From: Acidiferrobacteraceae bacterium
GTDB taxonomy: Bacteria; Pseudomonadota; Gammaproteobacteria; Arenicellales; UBA868
Length of the DNA stretch: 9,528 bases
Reading direction: 5' to 3'
Assembly: GCA_002721105.1 (NCBI GenBank)
Contig: PBJL01000029.1
Coordinates: forward strand, 6,757-16,284
The notes below the pieces were generated by a model. It did not search any database. It saw only the letters and a program-made list of their open reading frames with translations, and had not been told where the DNA came from. The position numbers and the translations under genes were made by a program. Position 1 is the stretch's first letter. The number at the start of each line of letters is the position of its first letter. Below, one piece after another: positions 1 through 5,639 of the stretch.

Positions 1-2
1 AT

Positions 3-359
3 CTGGTAAAATTTCATAAGGAGCATGGGAAAATAGGAACCGTTACAGGAGTCAGTCCTCGTTCTTCATACGGTCAGATCAAGGCTGATAATGATAAAGT
101 TCTTGGTTTCATAGAGAAGCCCAAGATCGACGAAGGTATTATCAACGGAGGATTTTTTGTGTTTCAAAAAAGCATCTTTAATTATCTGAGTTCAAATGTG
201 GATTGTGACTTTGAGGTCGGGCCACTTGAAAAACTTACACGCGATGGTGAATTAATGGTTTACCATCATAAAGGTGATTGGGCATGTATGGATACCTATC
301 GAGATTCCGTCTTTCTGAATGACTTATGGAAAAATGGAAAAGCATTTTGGAACGCTTAA
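3..359 (+). CDS. rfbF: Glucose-1-phosphate cytidylyltransferase, C-terminal part (5' end outside the window)
   Basis: This enzyme makes CDP-glucose from CTP and glucose 1-phosphate in the cytoplasm, the entry step to CDP-6-deoxy sugars. The open frame continues from base 3 to the stop with 118 residues visible; the family is about 255 residues, so the N-terminal half with the GGxGTR nucleotide-binding loop lies upstream. Family-typical stretches are TVTGVSPRSSYGQI, FIEKP, INGGFFVF, GPLEKLTRDGELMVYHHKG and DWACMDTYRD. A GTG at 159 could be read as a start, but family-like sequence continues in frame before it, so this is a 5'-truncated gene and not a short ORF. The next gene starts 20 bp downstream and encodes the following enzyme of the pathway, which supports the call. 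Identification is from remembered family motifs. Confidence 0.9.
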   Translation: MVKFHKEHGKIGTVTGVSPRSSYGQIKADNDKVLGFIEKPKIDEGIINGGFFVFQKSIFNYLSSNVDCDFEVGPLEKLTRDGELMVYHHKGDWACMDTYRDSVFLNDLWKNGKAFWNA

Positions 360-379
360 GGCCCTGAATTGCAAATTTT

Positions 380-1474
380 ATGTTTGGAAAAATATACAAA
401 GATAAGCGTGTCTTAATTACCGGACATACAGGATTCAAAGGTTCCTGGTTATGTGCATGGCTTTTAGACCTCGGGGCCACTGTTGCCGGTTATTCTTCGG
501 GTGTGCCGACAGAACCCTCGCATTTCGAAGCATTGGATCTTGCCAGTCGAATTGAACATATACAAGGCGATGTGCGGAATAAAAGTTCTCTTAAAGAAAC
601 TATAAAAATTTTTAATCCTGATATCGTTTTTCACCTTGCCGCACAGTCACTCGTAAGAAAATCTTATGAAAGCCCAATTCTTACTTTTGAAACTAATTCG
701 ATGGGGACTCTTAACCTTTTAGATTGTTTGCGAGATCCATCGTCAGTTGTTGCCACCGTTTTAATAACCAGTGATAAATGTTATGAAAATGTGGAATGGT
801 TGTGGGGGTACCGTGAAAATGACCGACTGGGCGGTAAGGACCCTTATAGCGCTTCAAAGGCTTGCGCTGAAATAATCTCAAAGGTTTATATGGAATCTTT
901 TTTGGACGATAAGGGCCCTTCCATTGCGACCACCCGGGCGGGGAATGTAATCGGAGGAGGCGACTGGGCTATAGACAGGATAGTTCCTGATTGCGTTCGA
1001 GCCTGGTCAAAAAGGGAAAAAGTTGTGGTAAGAAACCCAAACGCAACCCGTCCCTGGCAACATGTTCTTGAACCTTTAAGTGGTTATCTTTTTCTGGGAA
1101 ACAAGTTATTAAAAGGAGATAATGAGGTTAAAAACCAATCATATAATTTTGGTCCCTCTGCAAAAATTAACGAATCGGTTGGGGATCTCGTTACCGAGAT
1201 GGCCAAATATTGGCCTGACGGGGAATGGAAATTTGAACAGGAATTAAATTCTTCCAATCCTGAATCCACCCTATTAAAGCTCAACTGCGACAAGGCGCTT
1301 CAAACTCTAAATTGGAATTCTGTTCTGGACTTTCCTGAGACTATTCGAATGACAGGAAAGTGGTACCAGACATTTTATGACCAGAAAATTTCTAATATTT
1401 CTGAAACCACCAGCAAACAAATTGAAGAGTATGTAGAAAAAGCGACACAGGCAAACCTTGCATGGACTCAATAA
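380..1474 (+). CDS. rfbG: CDP-glucose 4,6-dehydratase
   Basis: This NAD-dependent short-chain (extended SDR) enzyme converts CDP-glucose to CDP-4-keto-6-deoxyglucose in the cytoplasm. The 364-residue length matches the family. The NAD-binding loop GHTGFKG is at residues 15-21, directly after the first beta strand. The SDK segment of the active site is at 131-133, and the catalytic YxxxK is Y156-SAS-K160. The stretches AGNVIGGGDWA and RPWQHVLEPLSGYL separate CDP-glucose dehydratases from dTDP-glucose and UDP-sugar relatives. The ATG at 380 gives the expected short lead before the first strand, though no clear Shine-Dalgarno sequence precedes it. The gene lies 20 bp after rfbF and overlaps the next gene by 13 bp, indicating one operon. 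No rfbH-type 3-dehydratase is present in the window. Confidence 0.95.
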   Translation: MFGKIYKDKRVLITGHTGFKGSWLCAWLLDLGATVAGYSSGVPTEPSHFEALDLASRIEHIQGDVRNKSSLKETIKIFNPDIVFHLAAQSLVRKSYESPILTFETNSMGTLNLLDCLRDPSSVVATVLITSDKCYENVEWLWGYRENDRLGGKDPYSASKACAEIISKVYMESFLDDKGPSIATTRAGNVIGGGDWAIDRIVPDCVRAWSKREKVVVRNPNATRPWQHVLEPLSGYLFLGNKLLKGDNEVKNQSYNFGPSAKINESVGDLVTEMAKYWPDGEWKFEQELNSSNPESTLLKLNCDKALQTLNWNSVLDFPETIRMTGKWYQTFYDQKISNISETTSKQIEEYVEKATQANLAWTQ

Positions 1475-1923
1475 AAGAATCAGATGAAATAGAAGGAGTT
1501 ATTATTCGGCCTTTAAGGCAGATATTTGACAATCGTGGAGCTGTTTTACATATGATGAGAAACGATTCCGAATTGTACGAAAAATTCGGTGAAGTTTATT
1601 TTAGCGAAATTTTACCCGGAGTAGTGAAAGCCTGGAGGATGCAAACTCAAAAAACACAAAACCTGGCTGTCCCGATTAATAAAATTCGGTTGGTAATTTA
1701 TGATTCAAGACTTCATTCTAAAACGCATGGAAAAATTAAAGAGTATGAACTTGGACGTCCAAACAATTACAATCTAATTCATATTCCTCCGATGTTGTGG
1801 TATGGTTTCCAGTGTCTTGCCGGTGAAACTGCTTTGGTTGCCAATTGCGCCAACTATCCTCATAACCCTGATGAAATCGAATCGTTACCCTATGATTCCG
1901 ACCAAATACCCTTCCAATGGTAA
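1462..1923 (+). CDS. RmlC-like cupin (dTDP-4-dehydrorhamnose 3,5-epimerase family), catalytic histidines replaced
   Basis: This 153-residue single-domain cupin resembles dTDP-4-dehydrorhamnose 3,5-epimerases, which epimerise 4-keto-6-deoxy nucleotide sugars. Family-like stretches include the LVIYDSR strand (residues 77-83), IPPMLWYGF (108-116) and the tail LPYDSDQIPFQW. The first catalytic site, normally V-R-G-L-H-x-Q, reads VKAWRMQ at 55-61, with R59 in place of the base histidine. The H-G-F histidine is replaced by Y114. A canonical double epimerase mechanism is therefore unlikely. It could be a single epimerase, an isomerase or a binding protein acting on the CDP-4-keto-6-deoxyhexose from the preceding gene. 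The ATG lies inside the end of rfbG (13 bp overlap), suggesting translational coupling. Family assignment is good; the reaction is inferred from context only. Confidence 0.85.
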   Translation: MDSIKESDEIEGVIIRPLRQIFDNRGAVLHMMRNDSELYEKFGEVYFSEILPGVVKAWRMQTQKTQNLAVPINKIRLVIYDSRLHSKTHGKIKEYELGRPNNYNLIHIPPMLWYGFQCLAGETALVANCANYPHNPDEIESLPYDSDQIPFQW

Positions 1924-1967
1924 TCTTGAATACCAATTACCCAAATGGGAATAAAATTTTTTGACCC

Positions 1968-2738
1968 ATGCCTCTTATTTCGGTGGTCACATCTGTCTAT
2001 AACGGAGAAGCATATTTAAAAGAATGCGTGGACAGTGTTCTCAACCAAACCTTTCAGGACTTTGAATACATTATCCTAAACAATGGATCAACCGATAGCA
2101 CTGCTGGAATCCTAGCCCGGTATGAGGATCCTCGCATTCGCATTGTTCAACAAGAGAACCTGGGTATTGCACGATCTTTGAACAAGGGGATTCACATGGC
2201 AAAAAGTGACCTCATTGCCCGCCTTGATGCGGACGATGTTTCTGAACCGAATAGACTTGAAAAACAAATAAATTTTATGAATCGGCACAAAGAGATTGTC
2301 CTCTGTGGATCACGGTTCAAGGTGTTGTTAGGAAAGGAGTATATAGATTTTCCAAATCATGTTCCTGTAGAAAACGAGGCCATTAGAAAATCTATGAGTT
2401 GTTTCAACCCCTTTTCGCACAGCACGGTAGTATTTAGAAAGCCAGAATTTATTAAATCGGGAGGTTACAGCGCAAAATATAAATTTGGTCAGGACTATGA
2501 ATTATGGTCAAGATTGCTTGATTTTGGAGAAGCTTATATTCTTAAGGATGAATTGAGCACTATACGTCTGTCCGAACAGTCAACTTCAAGTGAAAACAGC
2601 AAAGCAATGCGAATTGAAGGTCTCCAAATTAGGTGGAAAGCTTTTCGGAAATTCGGAGGAAACCCTTTTGAGGCCTTGTCCCATTTTTTAAAAAGTCTGG
2701 CAGGGTTAATAATACCACAAGGACCTTTAAATAAATGA
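1968..2738 (+). CDS. Family 2 glycosyltransferase (GT-A fold)
   Basis: This 256-residue protein probably transfers a sugar from a nucleotide donor to a growing surface glycan at the cytoplasmic face of the membrane. The N-terminus PLISVVTSVYNGEAYLKEC is the first GT-A strand-turn-helix, followed by SVLNQTFQDFEYIILNNGSTD. The metal and nucleotide-binding motif is LDADD with D87, D89 and D90, and QDYELW at 175-180 sits where the catalytic acidic residue is usually found. No membrane helix is evident, although the C-terminal end (LAGLIIPQG) is mildly hydrophobic. The start is fixed by the family N-terminus, but no Shine-Dalgarno sequence precedes the ATG. A 44 bp gap separates it from the cupin gene, and it is the last plus-strand gene before the convergent junction. 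Donor and acceptor cannot be told from sequence. Confidence 0.9.
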   Translation: MPLISVVTSVYNGEAYLKECVDSVLNQTFQDFEYIILNNGSTDSTAGILARYEDPRIRIVQQENLGIARSLNKGIHMAKSDLIARLDADDVSEPNRLEKQINFMNRHKEIVLCGSRFKVLLGKEYIDFPNHVPVENEAIRKSMSCFNPFSHSTVVFRKPEFIKSGGYSAKYKFGQDYELWSRLLDFGEAYILKDELSTIRLSEQSTSSENSKAMRIEGLQIRWKAFRKFGGNPFEALSHFLKSLAGLIIPQGPLNK

Positions 2739-2839
2739 CAATCTCAATTTCTTAATATTGTCTATTAGACATGCTTTTCCTAAGGCTAAAAATAAACGTT
2801 CCCTCTTTGTAATATTTTTTTCAAAAGATTTGCTAAAAC

Positions 2840-3904
2840 TCATACAATCCGTTTGAACTTATTTATTACACAGGGAAGTGCACCATTTAACCAAAGGCTT
2901 AAAAATTTTATATTTCCATTATCTCTTTTCTCATTGATTGCAATGCGAGGCAATTGCTGTAACATATTTTTATGTTCAGGAAATATATTTCCGGAACGGG
3001 TGGTTGTTGAAGTTGTAAAGCCACATTTTTCTGCTAAGTCAAATTCTCTCTTCCCAACTTCGTTTTTTGTCCCAAAGGGGTAGCAAAAGTGTTCTACTTT
3101 TTGACCCGTTTCTGATTCAATCTTTTCTTGAGAATCTTTCATCTCCTTAATAACCATTGAGTCAGACAGTTTGTTCAAAGCATCATGGTGGACTGTGTGC
3201 GCTCCTATATCAATTAATGGGTCTTGATGCATTTCGCGGATTTGTTTCCATGTAAGTGAAAGCTCCGATGTTTTTTCAAATAAATTGATATTATTTTTTT
3301 CTATCACTTGAATTACCCTTTCTTTTAATTTGTTGGAAGGGCCGTTCAGTATTAAGCTATGTATTTTATGGTAGGCCCATTCCTTTTCCCAATGTTTAGT
3401 ACAGGAAAACTTATGTGCTTTTCCGTGGAGTTCAAATTCCACCCTATTTTTTTTTAAAATCAGGTCTTCAAGTAGATACCACCATAAGATTGCTTTGCTA
3501 TCGGGCAAATCTGTTGTCACATATACCGTGAAAGGAATCTCGTATTTTTTAAATATCGGATATGCATATTGGAAGTTATCTGCATAACCGTCATCAAAAG
3601 TAAATACTACAAATTTTTTTCCATTCAATTCGCCATTTAAAATTTTTTCTATTTGACCGATAGGAACTATTTCATAATTGTTTTGGAATAAATGTAAGAT
3701 TATTTTTTCCAAATACCCGGGTGTTACTTCAAGTCCCGCGTTGCCTCTTATTCTCGTGTCGGATCTTTCTGGGCATACACGGTGGAACATTAAAATGCTA
3801 CCTAGCCCCGAGTAAATTGGTTTTGAAAGGAGATGGCTTCTAGTATAGAAAAGAGATGAAAACAGAACATTGGCTGCCGCTCTTTTTATAATTTTAGAAT
3901 ACAC
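2840..3904 (-). CDS. Polysaccharide deacetylase (NodB/CE4 family)
   Basis: Carbohydrate esterase 4 enzymes remove N- or O-acetyl groups from polysaccharides using a divalent metal. This 354-residue protein shows SILMFHRV near residue 36-43, the TFDDGY motif at 102-107 (D104 catalytic base, D105 metal ligand) and GAHTVHH with metal ligands H236 and H240. FCYPFG at 273-278 and LPRIAI at 318-323 are as in deacetylases of polysaccharide loci. About 90 residues lie between the first and second motifs, a common insertion in this subgroup. The N-terminus has no convincing signal peptide. The start is GTG, supported by AAGGG seven bases upstream. It is the last gene of the minus-strand block, 74 bp after the larger GNAT gene. 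It may expose sugar amines for the acyltransferases encoded upstream; that link is inference. Confidence 0.92.
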   Translation of the reverse strand: MYSKIIKRAAANVLFSSLFYTRSHLLSKPIYSGLGSILMFHRVCPERSDTRIRGNAGLEVTPGYLEKIILHLFQNNYEIVPIGQIEKILNGELNGKKFVVFTFDDGYADNFQYAYPIFKKYEIPFTVYVTTDLPDSKAILWWYLLEDLILKKNRVEFELHGKAHKFSCTKHWEKEWAYHKIHSLILNGPSNKLKERVIQVIEKNNINLFEKTSELSLTWKQIREMHQDPLIDIGAHTVHHDALNKLSDSMVIKEMKDSQEKIESETGQKVEHFCYPFGTKNEVGKREFDLAEKCGFTTSTTTRSGNIFPEHKNMLQQLPRIAINEKRDNGNIKFLSLWLNGALPCVINKFKRIV

Positions 3905-3911
3905 TCAAATA

Positions 3912-3916
3912 CCCTT
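3912..3916 (-). promoter_or_regulatory. Ribosome binding site supporting a GTG start (deacetylase)
   Basis: On the minus strand AAGGG lies seven bases before the GTG at 3904. The first in-frame ATG is at residue 39, inside the family motif SILMFHRV, so this site decides the start. Confidence 0.6.
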
Positions 3917-3978
3917 GAAATTTATAGCTGAAATGAAAACTTTAATAGAAAAAAGATTATAAAAAACCAGCACTGAAA

Positions 3979-4887
3979 TTATAAATTTTTAATTAAAAAA
4001 TATTCTGAATACAAGCCATCTAAGTCTTCAGGGCCCAAATCTTTAGACTTATAAAGAAATGGACGAGGTAAGGCTTTTTTGAAACTAAAAAAAGGTCGGC
4101 CAAACCGGAATTTTCTTTCTTCACCTATTAGGGCGAATGTTTTAAGCTGCTTATTGACTCTATAGCGTATTTCAGCTATGTGTCTCCAAAAGATTTCAGG
4201 ATTGCTCATATAAAACATATATGCAAAAGGAAGATGCTTCATTTTTCTTTTTTTTAAAATAAAAAAACAATAATCTTTTCCTTCATTTACTAATAAAAAA
4301 CTGGCGTTAAATTTACGATGATCAGAAAAAAGTTGTTTATGATCATCTTTTAAAATTGGTGGTGGTGAATCTTTGCCTGAAAAAAAAATATACCCTGATA
4401 TGCCAGAACTCCTTATGGGGGGAAGGGGGGGGATAATTATCAGATTTTCTTCCAGAGGTTTAAATTTATATAGCTTCGTAAACACTTCAAGAGATGTTTC
4501 ATCAGAGGAAAGAATGGTTAGAGAATAATCTTTCAAGTCGTTTACTGCTTTAGTTAACAGCAAACTATAATTGCGGTAGTTCTTTTTTACAGCCCAAGTA
4601 GAAAAATTGCAAACTTTGTGTTCCTTTCCATTTATTTGGCGAACAGAAAAAATGCAAGACCAAAAACCTACGATTTCTCCATCAGCTTTTTCTAATTTAT
4701 AACCAATATGGTCTTCTTCTAAACCCCAATTGTTTTTAAATAGGTATTCAAATTTATTTTTTGATTTAAGATATTGTTCTTCTTGATTTCCCTCTTCATT
4801 AAATGCATTGGTTATAACATTAATTACTTTTTCAAAATCTTCAGGGGTTGCTTTTTTTATTTTAACTTCTTCTTTAAATATTTTCAA
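3979..4887 (-). CDS. GNAT-like acyltransferase with degenerate CoA loop and extra C-terminal region
   Basis: This 302-residue protein has an N-terminal GNAT-like fold: IKKATPEDFEKV (residues 10-21) as strand 1 and helix 1, then GEIVGFWSCIF, FSTWAVKKNYRNYSLLL as motif A and FTKLYKFKPL as motif B. The acyl-CoA pyrophosphate loop, usually Q/R-x-x-G-x-G/A, reads YRNYSL at 104-109 and has no glycine, so ordinary acetyl-CoA use is doubtful. The C-terminal 140 residues (from about 163) contain alternating strands and aromatic-rich stretches that could be a second GNAT-like fold; I do not recognise a motif there. Residues 151-158 are encoded by runs of 8 C and 6 C. The start is TTG, 12 bp after the preceding gene, with AGGGA six bases upstream. 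It may transfer an acyl group to a glycan amine or be an inactive partner of the smaller GNAT. Confidence 0.75.
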   Translation of the reverse strand: MKIFKEEVKIKKATPEDFEKVINVITNAFNEEGNQEEQYLKSKNKFEYLFKNNWGLEEDHIGYKLEKADGEIVGFWSCIFSVRQINGKEHKVCNFSTWAVKKNYRNYSLLLTKAVNDLKDYSLTILSSDETSLEVFTKLYKFKPLEENLIIIPPLPPIRSSGISGYIFFSGKDSPPPILKDDHKQLFSDHRKFNASFLLVNEGKDYCFFILKKRKMKHLPFAYMFYMSNPEIFWRHIAEIRYRVNKQLKTFALIGEERKFRFGRPFFSFKKALPRPFLYKSKDLGPEDLDGLYSEYFLIKNL

Positions 4888-4893
4888 AAGAAA

Positions 4894-4898
4894 TCCCT
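4894..4898 (-). promoter_or_regulatory. Ribosome binding site supporting a TTG start (larger GNAT gene)
   Basis: On the minus strand AGGGA lies six bases before the TTG at 4887. No ATG exists in the first two thirds of the frame, and conserved GNAT strand 1 begins about ten codons after this TTG, so it is the likely start. Confidence 0.5.
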
Positions 4899-4899
4899 G

Positions 4900-5376
4900 C
4901 TATTTTTTTTGCATTCTAATTAAATTTTTCTGATAGCCTAAGAATTCCCAAAAGGGTACACCAGATTTATTATTGGCCATAACTTCTAATTCAATAGAAT
5001 CTACCTGGTTTTCAGAAAACCATGCCTCCAGTTCATTAACAATTTTTCTGCCAATTCCATTTCTTCTTTTTTCCGGGACAATATTAATATGGGTAATAAA
5101 GCCTACCTTTTTAGTTTCCAAATATTCTGGCGCCAACCTAATAGCTCCGACCCCAAAACCTATAACGTTGCCCAACTCCTCTGCAATTACCAATGCTTGG
5201 AATCTTCCCAATGTTTTTTTAAGTTGCCTTGTCCATATTTCTGAGCCGTTAGTATGTAAGTTTGATTGAAGGCCCTGTTGGTTCATTCCTTCATACAATT
5301 GTTTAAACAAGCACTCGACTTGCCGAAATGTTGATCGGGATGTGTTTTTAGATGCTAAAGAAATTTCAACTTCCAT
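4900..5376 (-). CDS. GNAT family N-acyltransferase
   Basis: This 158-residue protein is a complete single-domain GNAT, a family that moves acyl groups from CoA, or in some cases from carrier proteins, to amines. Motif A is clear: HINIVPEKRRNGIGRKIV (residues 96-113) with the pyrophosphate-binding loop R104-RNGIG. Motif B follows as FWEFLGYQ (142-149), and VIGFGVGAIRL is the preceding strand pair. The ATG lies within the end of the carrier-protein gene (11 bp overlap) with no Shine-Dalgarno sequence of its own, which points to translational coupling. Being coupled to the carrier makes it a good candidate for using an aminoacyl-carrier donor; this is inferred from context, and plain acetyl-CoA use is equally compatible with the motifs. 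The acceptor is unknown. Confidence 0.88.
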   Translation of the reverse strand: MEVEISLASKNTSRSTFRQVECLFKQLYEGMNQQGLQSNLHTNGSEIWTRQLKKTLGRFQALVIAEELGNVIGFGVGAIRLAPEYLETKKVGFITHINIVPEKRRNGIGRKIVNELEAWFSENQVDSIELEVMANNKSGVPFWEFLGYQKNLIRMQKK

Positions 5377-5629
5377 TGCGGCTTTGAATAATGAGTTTAG
5401 AAAGTTTTTGTATAGTTGAAAATTCAGATGGTTCCAGTTCGCTCAAATCCAATTCTGTTTGAAAAATTTCTTCTAATGAAACTATAAATTCTAAGAAGGA
5501 CATTGAGTCTAAAATTCCAAGTTCCATGAGACTCTCATCTAGTGCAACTTCTCCAGGATCTTTATTAAAGAGCTCAAGTTTTGGTTTTAAAATATTCAAT
5601 AATTGAATTTGAACTGATTTTTCGTCCAT
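5366..5629 (-). CDS. Acyl/peptidyl carrier protein (DltC-like)
   Basis: This 87-residue acidic protein is a stand-alone carrier that holds an acyl or aminoacyl group as a thioester on 4'-phosphopantetheine. The attachment site is LGILDSMSFLEF with S42 as the modified serine; DSM replaces the usual DSL, a tolerated variation in carriers. The pattern of an N-terminal helix, ESLMELGILDS and then FIVSLEEIFQTELD matches the four-helix carrier fold, and length is as expected for ACP, PCP or DltC proteins. It starts 10 bp after the adenylation-enzyme gene and overlaps the next GNAT gene by 11 bp, so it is almost certainly loaded by that adenylation enzyme. A phosphopantetheinyl transferase must be supplied from elsewhere, as none is in the window. 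Confidence 0.92.
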   Translation of the reverse strand: MDEKSVQIQLLNILKPKLELFNKDPGEVALDESLMELGILDSMSFLEFIVSLEEIFQTELDLSELEPSEFSTIQKLSKLIIQSRNGS

Positions 5630-5639
5630 CTCAAAAATT

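Noticed and set aside
159..359. Short 66-residue ORF starting at GTG 159 as a gene of its own
   Set aside because: Cytidylyltransferase-like sequence continues in frame to base 3, so it is the end of a truncated longer gene.
1940..1962. CCC-AAAT-GGG hairpin followed by a T run between the cupin and glycosyltransferase genes
   Set aside because: A three-pair stem is too short for an intrinsic terminator, and termination inside this gene set would be odd.
2759..2771. Small inverted repeat TGTCT-ATT-AGACA after the glycosyltransferase gene as a terminator
   Set aside because: The stem has only five pairs, is A/T-rich and has no adjacent T tract, so it is too weak to call.
2853..3083. Plus-strand ORF opposite the deacetylase
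   Set aside because: It lies inside a gene with clear CE4 motifs on the other strand and has no recognisable features.
3956..3984. TATAAT on the minus strand before the deacetylase gene as an internal promoter
   Set aside because: The -10 is perfect but the -35 position (TTATAA) matches only three bases, and such hexamers are expected by chance in this A+T-rich DNA.
4973..5269. Plus-strand ORF of 98 residues opposite the GNAT gene
   Set aside because: Antisense to a canonical GNAT; its serine-, proline- and leucine-rich composition is what an antisense frame would give.
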